The notes under the pieces are model-generated. The model saw only the letters and a program-made list of their open reading frames with translations, did not search any database and was not told the origin of the DNA. Shown piece by piece: positions 45,052-53,921 of a stretch of DNA of 55,593 nucleotides (positions are counted from its first letter, which is position 1; every line of letters starts with the position of its first letter). The position numbers and the translations under genes are program-made. This DNA comes from Candidatus Gastranaerophilales bacterium (GTDB lineage: Bacteria; Cyanobacteriota; Vampirovibrionia; Gastranaerophilales; Gastranaerophilaceae): the NCBI GenBank assembly GCA_944325315.1, contig CALVAA010000011.1:1-55593 (forward strand). The letters are read 5' to 3'.

Positions 45052-45138
45052 TAAAAATGAGAATCAAGGAAAAAATTGAATTAAGAATAATTATTTTTTT
45101 GAAGATATAATTTTTTAAAATATAATCAATAGCTTGAC

Positions 45139-45681
45139 TTAAAACATTAATTTTTCAATTCTCTCACATATAATATGTCCGAGCGCTATGTGCATTTCTT
45201 GGATTTCACAGGTAATTTTTGAAGGCGTATTTAACTCGATATCAACATCTAAAAGTGTTTTATTTTCGCCTGTCAAAAGGATAACCTTTAAGCCCGATTT
45301 TTTTGCAGTTTCAATTGCTTTTATAATGTTTTTGCTTTGAGCGCTCGTTGAAATTGCAAGCAAAATGTCACCTTTTTTGCCAAGCGCCTCTATTTGCCTT
45401 GAAAAAACATCTTCAAAAGAATAGTCATTTGAAATTGCCGTTATTATTGAATTATTAGAACACAAAGAAATTGCGGGCAAAGCTTTTCTTTCTTTTTGAA
45501 ATTTTGAAACAAATTCACACGCTATATGATTTGAATCACTTGCAGAGCCGCCATTTCCGCAAAAGAACAATTTATTTCCGTTTAAAAGAGTGTCTTTAAT
45601 AAGAAAAACAATATTTTCAATTTTATTATGTTCTTTTTTTAATTTTTCAAAGTTACTTATTCTTTTTTCAATTTCAAACAC
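45139..45681 (-). CDS. gmhA: SIS-domain sugar isomerase, phosphoheptose isomerase-like
   Basis: GmhA converts sedoheptulose 7-phosphate to glycero-manno-heptose 7-phosphate for lipopolysaccharide core. The 180 residues show the SIS signatures LFFCGNGGSASDSNHIACEF, LLAISTSAQSKNIIKAI and VILLTG, and the C-terminal EIQEMHIALGHIICERIE typical of the GmhA branch. It starts at the stop of the upstream methyltransferase with a one-base overlap. Related DiaA-type proteins are a possible alternative. Confidence 0.82.
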   Translation of the reverse strand: MFEIEKRISNFEKLKKEHNKIENIVFLIKDTLLNGNKLFFCGNGGSASDSNHIACEFVSKFQKERKALPAISLCSNNSIITAISNDYSFEDVFSRQIEALGKKGDILLAISTSAQSKNIIKAIETAKKSGLKVILLTGENKTLLDVDIELNTPSKITCEIQEMHIALGHIICERIEKLMF

Positions 45682-47045
45682 TATATTTGCCTTTCAAGTA
45701 CACAAACGGATTCAATATGATATGTATAAGGAAACAAGTCTACACCTTGGATAAATTTTACTTTAAAATTTTCTTTAATCAAATATTCAATATCCCTTTT
45801 TAGAGTTTGCGGATTACAGGATACATAAATAATCTTTTTAGATATCTTTGCTATTGACTCTAACCCTTCCTTTTCACATCCTGAACGGGGAGGGTCAAGA
45901 ATTGTACAGTCAAAAATTCTTTTTTCTTTTTGGAAATTCAAAAAATATTTTTTTGCATCTCCGGATAGAATTTCATAATTTGAAACTCTGTTAATTTCAA
46001 AATTTTCCTTTGCCATCTCAACGGCATTTTCATTTTGCTCAATTAGAGTAATTTTTTTAGCTTTATCACAAGCCCAAATTCCAATTGCGCCGACTCCTCC
46101 AAAAGCATCAAGTATATTGGAATTTTTTTGAATATTTTCTTTTACGATATTAAAAACTTTAACGGCACATAAAGGATTTATTTGAAAAAAGCTTGTTGCA
46201 CCAAGTTTGTAGCATTTATCCTCAAGATGCTCTAAAATATAATCACATCCTGCAACTTTTAAAGTAGAATCACTTAAAATTGTATTTGTGTTTTTTGGGT
46301 TAAAATTAACAAAAACACCTTTGATTTCCTTGAAATCATCCGCAAGGTTTAAACCAAACTTTTCAAAAGATTTTTTAAAAATTTTAAAGCCTTCTTTTTG
46401 AATATTTAAAACAAATACAATGGAAATTTCGCTTAAAGAAGAGTTGATTCTGAATAAAACATTTTTCAAAAGTCCTTTTGAAGTTTCTTCGCTGTAACAT
46501 TCAAAGGGGAAATTTTTCCTTATATATTCTGCAATTACATTTATAATATCAGGCTGAACGGGACAAAATTTAATGTTTGTAAGATTGTGCGATTTTTTTT
46601 TGAAATATCCCAATAGAATTCTCTTTGAGTTTTTGGTTTGCTTTGCCGGATATTGAATTTTATGACGATAACATTTAGTTTGAGGGCTTTTTATAACAGA
46701 ATAAATTTTTGACTCATCAACCAGATTTTTAAAAATATCTGTCAACACGTTTCTTTTTTGTTCCAATAAAAAATCGTAATCATACTCTTGCGCCTGACAG
46801 CTTCCGCAGGCATTATACAATGGACAAAACGGTTTTATACGATAAGGAGAAGGTTTTACGATTTCAATGATTTTTCCGCGGGCGAATCTTTTGTTTAATG
46901 AAACAATTTCAACCCTTAATTTATCCATTACAACACTGTTTTCAACAAAAACAACAAACTTATCATCACCAAAATAACAAAGCCCGTCACCGCCATAGAC
47001 TGCTTTTTCAACACAAACTTCAATTATATTGCCAACTTTAATCAA
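45681..47045 (-). CDS. RlmD-type 23S rRNA (uracil-5-)-methyltransferase
   Basis: SAM-dependent m5U methyltransferase of the RlmD/RlmCD/TrmA family, 454 residues. The N-terminal TRAM domain is followed by an iron-sulfur cysteine set (CPLYNACGSCQAQ and CPVQ). Then come a SAM-binding LDAFGGVGAIGIWA, DPPRSGCEKEGLE and the nucleophile Cys in YVSCNPQTL. Which uridine is modified cannot be told. It overlaps the small upstream gene by 4 bases. Confidence 0.92.
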   Translation of the reverse strand: MIKVGNIIEVCVEKAVYGGDGLCYFGDDKFVVFVENSVVMDKLRVEIVSLNKRFARGKIIEIVKPSPYRIKPFCPLYNACGSCQAQEYDYDFLLEQKRNVLTDIFKNLVDESKIYSVIKSPQTKCYRHKIQYPAKQTKNSKRILLGYFKKKSHNLTNIKFCPVQPDIINVIAEYIRKNFPFECYSEETSKGLLKNVLFRINSSLSEISIVFVLNIQKEGFKIFKKSFEKFGLNLADDFKEIKGVFVNFNPKNTNTILSDSTLKVAGCDYILEHLEDKCYKLGATSFFQINPLCAVKVFNIVKENIQKNSNILDAFGGVGAIGIWACDKAKKITLIEQNENAVEMAKENFEINRVSNYEILSGDAKKYFLNFQKEKRIFDCTILDPPRSGCEKEGLESIAKISKKIIYVSCNPQTLKRDIEYLIKENFKVKFIQGVDLFPYTYHIESVCVLERQI

Positions 47046-47365
47046 TATTTAAAATACCTGTCAAAATCTACGTCATCAAAAGAACATAAAAGCTGATATA
47101 TTTCGTCGTTTTCATCAAGTCTTTGATAATTATATTCATCAAAGCGCCAATACCTTGGATTAATTCCGCTACATCTTATTATAGAATGTTCATATAAAAC
47201 CTTCAGCTTTTTTTTTACAATATCAAGAGGAATATCAACCCTTTTTGAAAGCTCAACGGCCGTTATTCCCTGAGGGTTTGAATATTTTTCGGGGGTCAAA
47301 AACATAAGCTCTAAACCAACGAGCTTCATTTCTTTATCCTCATTTTCATAATCGTATTCAAACAT
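47042..47365 (-). CDS. Small winged-helix-like protein of unknown function
   Basis: A 107-residue acidic protein. The middle, ITAVELSKRVDIPLDIVKKK with LKVLYEHSIIRC, looks like a helix-turn-helix/winged-helix domain. The C-terminus is Asp-rich and aromatic (DDVDFDRYFKY). It is first in an operon with the rRNA methyltransferase and the SIS gene. Regulation or protein binding are both possible. A TATTAT lies exactly six bases before the ATG, with no Shine-Dalgarno. Confidence 0.7.
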   Translation of the reverse strand: MFEYDYENEDKEMKLVGLELMFLTPEKYSNPQGITAVELSKRVDIPLDIVKKKLKVLYEHSIIRCSGINPRYWRFDEYNYQRLDENDEIYQLLCSFDDVDFDRYFKY

Positions 47366-47371
47366 GATTTT

Positions 47372-47396
47372 ATAATACCTTAAACTGTGTTAATAT
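47372..47396. promoter_or_regulatory. Compact divergent -10 boxes
   Basis: Minus-strand TATTAT (47377-47372) is six bases from the ATG at 47365. Plus-strand TAATAT (47391-47396) is six bases from the ATG at 47403. A plus-strand TATAAT at 47371-47376 is an alternative giving a short leader without Shine-Dalgarno. Confidence 0.4.
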
Positions 47397-47402
47397 TTTA
47401 GT

Positions 47403-47681
47403 ATGAAAAAGATTTTGTTTATATCTTTTATACTAATGCTATGCCACTTGCAAGCTTTTGCAGTCAACTTTGGCTCATACAGGGCAGAAACCGACTACGG
47501 TTTAATAGACGGCTTTAAATGGAATTTCTTTAATCGAAAAGAAGGAGACCCTTTGGTGCAGATAAAATCTGAAACAGAGGAAGAAAAAATAAGAATCGAA
47601 AAAGAAAAAGACAAGCCAAAACCGGTTCAAGACGACGTTCAGCTTTATAGATTTATGCTTGATAATACCGTCGCTTTTTAA
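47403..47681 (+). CDS. Small secreted protein of unknown function
   Basis: A 92-residue protein with a signal peptide of about 20 residues (ends LQAFA). A mature part follows that becomes strongly charged (SETEEEKIRIEKEKDKPKP) before a short hydrophobic end. No cysteine after the signal peptide, so not a lipoprotein. I do not recognise it. It ends four bases before a convergent TPR gene. Confidence 0.6.
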   Translation: MKKILFISFILMLCHLQAFAVNFGSYRAETDYGLIDGFKWNFFNRKEGDPLVQIKSETEEEKIRIEKEKDKPKPVQDDVQLYRFMLDNTVAF

Positions 47682-47684
47682 TTT

Positions 47685-49565
47685 TTAAGAAAACATACTA
47701 TTCCCGCTATCATCGCTATTTAGTGGTTCTTCGGCTTCATCTTGCGATTTTAAAGAATTTTGTAAAGATTCTTTAACTTCATCATCATTTGCTTTTTCAA
47801 TATTTTCTTCTGCATTCAGGGATTCTTTTGGTATATCTTCTTTTGTATCTTGAATTTGTGCATTTTCTTCCGTGTTTTCTTCAGCTACAACATCGATATA
47901 TCCTTCTTCTTCACCCTGGTTGTATGGCTCTCCCAAAAGAAGTTCAAGATTGTGCTTTGCTTCTTTATGCTTTGGCTCTACTTCCAAAGCTTTTTTATAA
48001 TATTTAATTGCACGTTCAATATCCCCTACAAGCTCATAAGCTAAAGCAAGATTGTACAGAGTATCTGCATTGTCCGGTATATATTTTAAAACTTCGCTAA
48101 ACTGTTCTATGCTTTGAGCATATTCAAGCTCTTTTGTAAGCATAATAGCGTATGCGATTCTGGCACTTGTGTTCATCGGATCAATATTTATTGCATCATA
48201 AAAAGCAATTTTAGCATTCTTAATAGCGCCCATCTCATCATAAGCACAGCCCAGACCAAAATAATAACGTGATTCTTGCGGTTTTATTGCAATTGCTCTT
48301 TTAAAGTGGGCGATTGAATCTTGAAAGCTTTTTATATAGTAGTTGCATCGACCCAATTCATAATAAACTTCGTCATTTTCTTCATCGTATTTTAAAGCTT
48401 CGAAAAATTTATCAAACGCTTGATTGTACTCGCCTTTTTGAAACAAATTTTTAGCCCAGGCGCATATCAAATTTGAAATATATTTTATTATAATTTCACC
48501 ATGCTCAGGCGGAAGGTCTTCTAAAAGCTTGTTGTATAAATTAACCCCTATTTGAAACTCTCCAATCATGGTATATGCTTGGGCAAGAGTAAAGGCAAAA
48601 GAAGTTTCTTTAGGATTTTGGGCCAACAGATCTTTTAATAAATCAATAGCTTCTCTATACTGTTTGTTTTTTAACATTGCATTACAAAGTTCGTTTTGAT
48701 GATACAAATAATTCGAGCTTTGAGTGTCTTCAAGAGAAATTATTTTTTTATAAGTTACGATTGCCTCTTCCCAATCTTCAAGGGTGGTTTGCAGCTGGGC
48801 AATTTTTTCAAGCATTTCAAAGTCATCACCCACTATTGAGACAATTTGTTTATAATATTTCAGACAATCCTGCCAATATTTATTTTTATAGGCTAAATCC
48901 GCAAGCAAAATCAATATTTCAAGGTTTTCAGGGTCGGCTTTATGAATTTCATTATATGCATCGTATGCTTTTTCATAGTTATCCGTTTTTAAATATAAAT
49001 CCGCCAAAACATACTTTAATTCCGTTATTCTTGCCTCATCAACCTCGGCATCCAATATCATGTTGTACATTTCAATTGCTTTTTCATAATTTTGGTTTTG
49101 TTCATATAATTTGGAAAGCATTTCAACAGCATTAATGTTACCGCTATCATACATTAAAATTTGTTCATATAATTCGATAGCTCTTGCGGTTGGACCATTT
49201 GTAGAATAGTACTGAGCCAGCATTTCCTGAGTTTTAATATCGTATGGCGCAATATTTAAAATTGCTTCATAATGCATTATTGCCATCTGTTCGTTGCCGG
49301 AAGCCATTAACGATTGCGCCAAAATTCTTCTTAACTCAACATCCGAGTAGTTTTTTGACAATTCTCTTTGGGCATAGCGTTGAAGCTCAGCATGCAAACC
49401 TTGCTCAAAAAGTTTTTTACACCTATCAACCGGGTTATCCGGAATAGGTTCTTTTTGCGGCTCTTTTTTCTCGTTTTCATTTACTGTGCTCGTCACAAAA
49501 AGCACATATATCCAAGCGATAGTGCAGGTAAATAATACTAATCCTATTATAAGAAGAATGTTCAT
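47685..49565 (-). CDS. Membrane-anchored TPR-repeat protein
   Basis: The 626-residue protein begins with a single membrane helix (MNILLIIGLVLFTCTIAWIY). About 14 tetratricopeptide repeats follow from residue 45 to 545, with clear W/Y-G-Y-A-P patterns such as EIYYELGRCNYYIKSFQDSI and DTLYNLALAYELVGDIERAI. The C-terminal 80 residues are Glu/Asn/Ser-rich and disordered. TPR proteins are scaffolds; the partner is unknown. The ATG lies exactly six bases after a TATAAT on the minus strand. Confidence 0.88.
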   Translation of the reverse strand: MNILLIIGLVLFTCTIAWIYVLFVTSTVNENEKKEPQKEPIPDNPVDRCKKLFEQGLHAELQRYAQRELSKNYSDVELRRILAQSLMASGNEQMAIMHYEAILNIAPYDIKTQEMLAQYYSTNGPTARAIELYEQILMYDSGNINAVEMLSKLYEQNQNYEKAIEMYNMILDAEVDEARITELKYVLADLYLKTDNYEKAYDAYNEIHKADPENLEILILLADLAYKNKYWQDCLKYYKQIVSIVGDDFEMLEKIAQLQTTLEDWEEAIVTYKKIISLEDTQSSNYLYHQNELCNAMLKNKQYREAIDLLKDLLAQNPKETSFAFTLAQAYTMIGEFQIGVNLYNKLLEDLPPEHGEIIIKYISNLICAWAKNLFQKGEYNQAFDKFFEALKYDEENDEVYYELGRCNYYIKSFQDSIAHFKRAIAIKPQESRYYFGLGCAYDEMGAIKNAKIAFYDAINIDPMNTSARIAYAIMLTKELEYAQSIEQFSEVLKYIPDNADTLYNLALAYELVGDIERAIKYYKKALEVEPKHKEAKHNLELLLGEPYNQGEEEGYIDVVAEENTEENAQIQDTKEDIPKESLNAEENIEKANDDEVKESLQNSLKSQDEAEEPLNSDDSGNSMFS

Positions 49566-49571
49566 AATAAA

Positions 49572-49577
49572 ATTATA
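49572..49577 (-). promoter_or_regulatory. -10 box six bases from the TPR gene ATG
   Basis: Minus-strand TATAAT (49577-49572), six bases, ATG at 49565. A weak TTTACT is the best -35 candidate at 17 bases. Confidence 0.5.
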
Positions 49578-49609
49578 CTATCCGAAGCTTAAATAGTAAA
49601 TATTATAAG

Positions 49610-49870
49610 TTAGAATAAGCTTTTTAATACTTCGATTAAACGTAATACTTCTTCTTGAGGTGGGTTTTTAAGCGAAGTTTTATATTTTTTCTTTTTAATA
49701 AAATTTTCAATACAGTTTTTGTTATTGCAAATGTATGCACTTCTTCCGATTTCATTGCTTTTTGGATTAATTATTAAAGTATTATCTTTCAACTTTGTAA
49801 TTCTTAAAAGAAAGTTTCTGTCTTTTAATTGTCTGCAACTTTGGCAGATTCTTTTTATTTCCTTTTGCAT
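49610..49870 (-). CDS. YlxR family RNA-binding protein (RnpM-like)
   Basis: An 86-residue YlxR (DUF448) protein: KRICQSCRQLKDRNFLLRI at the start, the family motif GRSAYIC, a Cys-containing KNCIENFIKKKKYKTSLK and a basic surface. YlxR proteins bind RNA and, in Bacillus, modulate RNase P. They are normally encoded between nusA and infB; neither is here. TAAAAT lies exactly six bases before the ATG. Confidence 0.88.
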   Translation of the reverse strand: MQKEIKRICQSCRQLKDRNFLLRITKLKDNTLIINPKSNEIGRSAYICNNKNCIENFIKKKKYKTSLKNPPQEEVLRLIEVLKSLF

Positions 49871-49876
49871 AAAAAT

Positions 49877-49882
49877 ATTTTA
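49877..49882 (-). promoter_or_regulatory. -10 box six bases from the ylxR-type ATG
   Basis: Minus-strand TAAAAT (49882-49877), six bases, ATG at 49870. There is no Shine-Dalgarno. Confidence 0.4.
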
Positions 49883-49904
49883 AAACAAACATTCTAAAAA
49901 AAAA

Positions 49905-50432
49905 TTAGTCATAAATTATTGTAACACCTGCTTTTCCTGAGGAATTTCTAATATCTTTTATAAGTTCACCGTTTGTGTAATACATTTCGTTACCTGTTGG
50001 CGCTGAAAATAAATCGGTTTTGCAATTCGGTGAAGAATATTTCTGTTTTGGGTCTTGATTGTACGGAATAATTCCCGTATTAGTATAGGCATTTTTGTTG
50101 ATAGGCAAAGAATAACCGGTTAAAGTTCCCCTGTTATTTCTGTTAAACCAAGATAGGCAATTATTATAATATCCGTTTCTTATTGTGTTGTTCCATCTTC
50201 TTATTCTGTTTAGTCTTTGAATCCTTCTTATATCGTTATAACTCGGGTAGTATCTTCTGTTATAGTAGCGGTTATTCCAGGTATTATTTCTTATGCCCCA
50301 CGGGTTGTATACAGGACGATAAATTGCCCTGTTAAATGTGTTTGTCGGATAAGTTATATACGATTTTTTAACAGCGTAAGCTTGATTTGTAAAAAATAAA
50401 AGAACAGATAGTATTGTTAAATAAATTTTCAT
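49905..50432 (-). CDS. Secreted Asn/Arg/Tyr-rich protein of unknown function
   Basis: A 175-residue protein with a signal peptide (ends NQAYA). A mature half rich in Asn, Arg, Tyr and Trp follows (NNTWNNRYYNRRYYPSYND). The composition is unlike its neighbours. The C-terminal part (GNEMYYTNGELIKDIRNSSG) is more ordinary. No repeats longer than a few residues. Outer-surface or nucleic-acid/glycan binding by the basic aromatic patch is possible, not shown. Confidence 0.65.
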   Translation of the reverse strand: MKIYLTILSVLLFFTNQAYAVKKSYITYPTNTFNRAIYRPVYNPWGIRNNTWNNRYYNRRYYPSYNDIRRIQRLNRIRRWNNTIRNGYYNNCLSWFNRNNRGTLTGYSLPINKNAYTNTGIIPYNQDPKQKYSSPNCKTDLFSAPTGNEMYYTNGELIKDIRNSSGKAGVTIIYD

Positions 50433-50602
50433 ACAAAAAGGATATTTTAAACATATTTAGCACGCATTGCCGGGGTGAATAATATTAAAAGTATAATATT
50501 TAAATATTAAGTAATATTAAAAAAAAAAATTTAAAAACTAAAGTTTTTTGTTTTATTGCCGATATTAAATGTGTTAGACAATAAAGCTTAAGGAGAATGA
50601 CC

Positions 50603-51409
50603 ATGGGGCTTTCGGCAAGCCAGGCAAGATTTTTGCAATTAACAGCAAGGAGAAGCAATATTGAATATCAAGTTCAACAAATAAATTTTGAACGTCTTCA
50701 ATTAGCTGATAAAACTGCTGCGGCTTCTGAAAAATATCAGGATTTAACAAGCAACCGAAAAATTGTCTTTAACTTTAACGACGGAGCTGAAAAAACCGCT
50801 GTGGATTTGACTTATAACAACTATAAGACATATATGAATCAACAAGGCGCAAGCGGTGTTAATAAAAAATATTATCTCGTCTCATCAACCGGAAATAAAA
50901 TTGTGGTATCCTCCGAAAAAGAACGTGCAGAAATGATTGAAGCAAGTAAATATATTGTTGATACACAGGTTGAAGACGGGGTTGATGAAGAAGGAAATCC
51001 AAAATATAAAACCGAAACCACTGAAAAGTACCGTTTCACAATTGATGATTTTATGATTGTAGAAGAAGGTCTTGATGATGTAGACAACTTCCAACAGTCC
51101 ATCCAAGACGGAATTTACTACTTTGCAACACTCGAAGATAATGACGAAACAGGTGAAAAAGAATTAAAAACACAAAGTTGGGATACGCTTGACGGCGGTG
51201 TATTATCAGAAATTGCAGACGAATCCGACGATAAAGCGGCAGAGGCAGAATATGATGCAGCCCAAGATAAAATCCAAAGGGTAGATAAAAAACTTGAATT
51301 ACAGCTAGATCAGCTTGAATCTGAAAGAAGTGCCATCCAAACAGAAATAGAAAGCGTATCTAAAGTTATTGATGATAATATCGAAGGATCATTTAAAGTA
51401 TTCAGCTAA
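50603..51409 (+). CDS. Helical-ended acidic protein of unknown function
   Basis: A 268-residue protein without signal peptide or membrane helix. Both ends are amphipathic helices (start GLSASQARFLQLTARRSNIE, end RVDKKLELQLDQLESERSAI). They flank an acidic, strand-rich middle (residues about 50-195). This plan resembles filament or secreted-by-type-III-like proteins such as flagellin D0 helices, but no family is recognised. Start: GGAG is seven bases before the ATG at 50603; an ATG at 50597 is too close. It ends in a strong terminator. Confidence 0.75.
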   Translation: MGLSASQARFLQLTARRSNIEYQVQQINFERLQLADKTAAASEKYQDLTSNRKIVFNFNDGAEKTAVDLTYNNYKTYMNQQGASGVNKKYYLVSSTGNKIVVSSEKERAEMIEASKYIVDTQVEDGVDEEGNPKYKTETTEKYRFTIDDFMIVEEGLDDVDNFQQSIQDGIYYFATLEDNDETGEKELKTQSWDTLDGGVLSEIADESDDKAAEAEYDAAQDKIQRVDKKLELQLDQLESERSAIQTEIESVSKVIDDNIEGSFKVFS

Positions 51410-51430
51410 ATCAACTATTATAAACACGAA

Positions 51431-51460
51431 AAATGAGCTTATTAATAAGCTCATTTTTTT
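51431..51460 (+). terminator. Intrinsic terminator
   Basis: AAATGAGCTTAT (51431-51442) pairs with ATAAGCTCATTT (51445-51456), followed by a continuous T run to 51460. It follows the helical-ended protein gene. Confidence 0.9.
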
Positions 51461-51477
51461 ATAATTCCGCTATTGTT

Positions 51478-51855
51478 TTATGCCATATAAGCTTCCCAAG
51501 GACAGTTTTCAATTGAATCAACCCTGTCTGAAACATTTGGAATCAATTCGCCCGTTCCATTGTTTTCAGGAACATTAAAACCGTCGTATTGTGCCCCTTT
51601 AACATTCTTCGGAGTTGAAACCTGTCTTGGAGCAAATATATTTGTACTATTAACATTATAATTGCCTTCAGCTATCGCATTTGCAAGCTCTAAATCCTCT
51701 ACAGTGGGAGTGTATGCAGCAGGATTGATTTGCGATTGAGAATTTTTCCCGATATATGCCTGATGATAAGGCTCAATACCGCTGTATGAAGCATTAGACT
51801 GCTTAATATAGTGCGGAGATGTTGCTTGTAAAAAATTTAAACCATCAATTGCCAT
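51478..51855 (-). CDS. Small protein of unknown function
   Basis: A 125-residue protein, Asn/Pro/Ser-rich, no signal peptide, no membrane helix and no recognisable domain. It starts MAIDGLNFLQATSPHYIK and ends DSIENCPWEAYMA. It has normal codon use for the window and is convergent to the helical-ended protein gene. A TATATT lies four bases before the ATG, with AGG further upstream, so the mode of initiation is unclear. Confidence 0.6.
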   Translation of the reverse strand: MAIDGLNFLQATSPHYIKQSNASYSGIEPYHQAYIGKNSQSQINPAAYTPTVEDLELANAIAEGNYNVNSTNIFAPRQVSTPKNVKGAQYDGFNVPENNGTGELIPNVSDRVDSIENCPWEAYMA

Positions 51856-51950
51856 TTTGAATATACCTATACTAAATCTATATATTTAAAAAGTATATTT
51901 TTGTCCTAAAATTGCTAATTGATTGTTCAACTTTACAAAAATTTACAAAA

Positions 51951-52925
51951 TTAATCTCTTGAAAATACCTCCAGCAAATATGAATCTTCACATTTTATCG
52001 GATTAAAATAAGCACAACTTGCAATCATAGCCGCATTATCAGTACAATACTTTAATTTTGGAGCTATAGTTTTAAAACCTTCATCCTCAAGTGCTTTTAA
52101 TCTTCTTCTTAATTCCGAATTTGCCGCAACTCCGCCTGCTATTGTAATTTTATTGCAGTTTAATTTTTTTGCAAAATTTTTTGTTTTATTTATTAAAGTG
52201 TCGGCTATTCGATATTGAAAACTTGCAGCGATGTCTTTTAGCGGTAAATTTTCAGGTGTAAAATTTTTCGTTGCTCTTAAAACTGCTGTTTTTAGGCCAG
52301 AAAAAGAAAATTCGTCTTCTTTTACTTTTGCTTCAGGGAAATTAAAAGCATCTTTGTTTCCTTCATTTGCCATTTTATCAAGCATAATTCCGCCCGGATA
52401 AGGAATGGAACACAATCTTGCCACCTTATCATATACTTCACCTACGGCATCATCAATTGTTTGGGCAATAACTTCCTGGTTATCATAGTCTTTAATATAA
52501 ATTATTTGGCTGTGCCCGCCGGAAACCAAAAGACAAATAAAAGGAGGTTCTAAATCAGAATCGATAAAATTTGCACAGACATGCCCCTGCAAGTGGTTCA
52601 CTCCTATATAGGGCTTATTGTAAACCAAAGAAAGGGTTTTTGCTGCATTCAGACCCACAAGCAGACATCCCACAAGCCCCGGACCTACGGTAGAAGCAAA
52701 TGCATCAACTTTTTCAGGCGGAATATTTGCCTCTTTTAAGGCTTGTTCAATTACAAAATTAATCGAATTTAAATGCTCTCTTGCGGCAACTTCAGGCACA
52801 ACCCCGCCAAATTTTTCATGAATTTTTATCTGACTCGACACAACGTTTGATAAAACTTCTCTACCGTCTTTTACAATTGCACAGGCGGTTTCATCACAAC
52901 TTGATTCTATTGCTAAAATTATCAA
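51951..52925 (-). CDS. tsaD: tRNA N6-adenosine threonylcarbamoyltransferase
   Basis: TsaD transfers threonylcarbamoyl to A37 of ANN-decoding tRNAs with TsaB and TsaE. Signatures: ESSCDETACAIV, GVNHLQGHVCAN with the metal-binding HxxxH, LVSGGHSQIIYI, GGVAANSELRRRL and YCTDNAAMIA. The 324 residues are normal. The start is TTG at 52925 with AAAGG seven bases upstream. tsaB and tsaE are not in the window. Confidence 0.96.
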   Translation of the reverse strand: MIILAIESSCDETACAIVKDGREVLSNVVSSQIKIHEKFGGVVPEVAAREHLNSINFVIEQALKEANIPPEKVDAFASTVGPGLVGCLLVGLNAAKTLSLVYNKPYIGVNHLQGHVCANFIDSDLEPPFICLLVSGGHSQIIYIKDYDNQEVIAQTIDDAVGEVYDKVARLCSIPYPGGIMLDKMANEGNKDAFNFPEAKVKEDEFSFSGLKTAVLRATKNFTPENLPLKDIAASFQYRIADTLINKTKNFAKKLNCNKITIAGGVAANSELRRRLKALEDEGFKTIAPKLKYCTDNAAMIASCAYFNPIKCEDSYLLEVFSRD

Positions 52926-52944
52926 TTTTTTACCTTTATTTTTA

Positions 52945-52972
52945 TTGTAGTTTATTGAACTTTTGATATAAT
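52945..52972 (+). promoter_or_regulatory. Promoter placing transcription start at the ATG
   Basis: TTGTAG (52945-52950), 16 bases, TATAAT (52967-52972), then six bases to the ATG at 52979. This gives a predicted leaderless mRNA. Confidence 0.6.
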
Positions 52973-52978
52973 GATATC

Positions 52979-53836
52979 ATGAAAAAGAAACTTATAATTT
53001 CATTATTTCTTATTTTAATGATGATAACAACGCTATCATCATATTCTGACGATTTTGAAACTGCAACAATGTATTATAACGAAGCAGTTGATTTATATAA
53101 ACAAGACGATGTTGAAAAATCTATCGAATTTTTCAAAAAAGCCATAGAAATTAAACCGGACTTTTATGAAGCTCACTACAATCTTTCTCAGATTCTGATT
53201 TCTATAAACAGAAATGATGAAGCTATCAGTTCTCTTGAAGCAATGGCCAAAATTCAGCCAAATAATACCGAAAATATATACAATCTTGGAAGAATTCAAT
53301 ATAAAAGAGGTTATCTTGCAAAAGCACACGAGTATCTTTCCATGATTCAAGAGGGTGACAGCCAATATGAATCGGCAAAGATTTTACTTAATAAAATTGA
53401 AAAAAGACAAGAAGAACTTAATTTAGAAAACAAAATAAAAGATAGAGACAATATTGTTGATATTCAGGGAAAAGCAAAAGGCGTTGTTCTTTCTGAAATC
53501 AAAACTCCGTCAGGAGTAGCTTTAGACAGCAGAGGCAATATATATATTGCAAGTTTTTTGGAAAATTTGATTTATAAAATTTCAATATACGGTCAAAAAA
53601 CAATTTTTTCAAAATCTGCCTTGATTAAAGGTCCGATTGGTCTTGTTATAGATAAAAACGACAATATTTATGTTGCAAACTATACTACCGGAAATATAGT
53701 TAAAATTACCCCAAATAATCAAACAAATATTTTTGCAGATATCAAAAAACCGTACTGCATGACATACGACGAAGCCAACAATCGCATATATGTCAGCGAG
53801 CAAGAAACAAATAAGCTTATAAAGTTTGATTTGTAG
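52979..53836 (+). CDS. Secreted TPR protein with short beta-propeller-like C-terminus
   Basis: The 285-residue protein has a signal peptide, about three TPR units (residues 27-140, e.g. YNEAVDLYKQDDVEKSIEFF) and a short helix. From residue 170 about three NHL/SMP-30-like repeats follow (GVALDSRGNIYIASF, GLVIDKNDNIYVANY, CMTYDEANNRIYVSE). A complete propeller needs six or more blades, so this is a partial propeller or a truncated gene. The stop is followed 85 bases later by repeat copy B. Confidence 0.8.
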   Translation: MKKKLIISLFLILMMITTLSSYSDDFETATMYYNEAVDLYKQDDVEKSIEFFKKAIEIKPDFYEAHYNLSQILISINRNDEAISSLEAMAKIQPNNTENIYNLGRIQYKRGYLAKAHEYLSMIQEGDSQYESAKILLNKIEKRQEELNLENKIKDRDNIVDIQGKAKGVVLSEIKTPSGVALDSRGNIYIASFLENLIYKISIYGQKTIFSKSALIKGPIGLVIDKNDNIYVANYTTGNIVKITPNNQTNIFADIKKPYCMTYDEANNRIYVSEQETNKLIKFDL

Positions 53837-53921
53837 TTTTGTGTTTTTGTTATGGTTTTCTCTATAAAAGCACGCTTCGGAATCTTATCAGGCTTAATTA
53901 AAAGAATAAAATTATCAATCC

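Noticed and set aside
45042-45073. FNR or Fur site upstream of the HyfB-like gene
   Set aside because: Only half-site similarity; the spacing and palindrome do not match either consensus.
48677-49135. Open frame of 152 codons on the plus strand
   Set aside because: It is antisense to the TPR gene, rich in Leu/His/Phe as expected for a shadow of a repetitive acidic protein, and has no Shine-Dalgarno or family resemblance.
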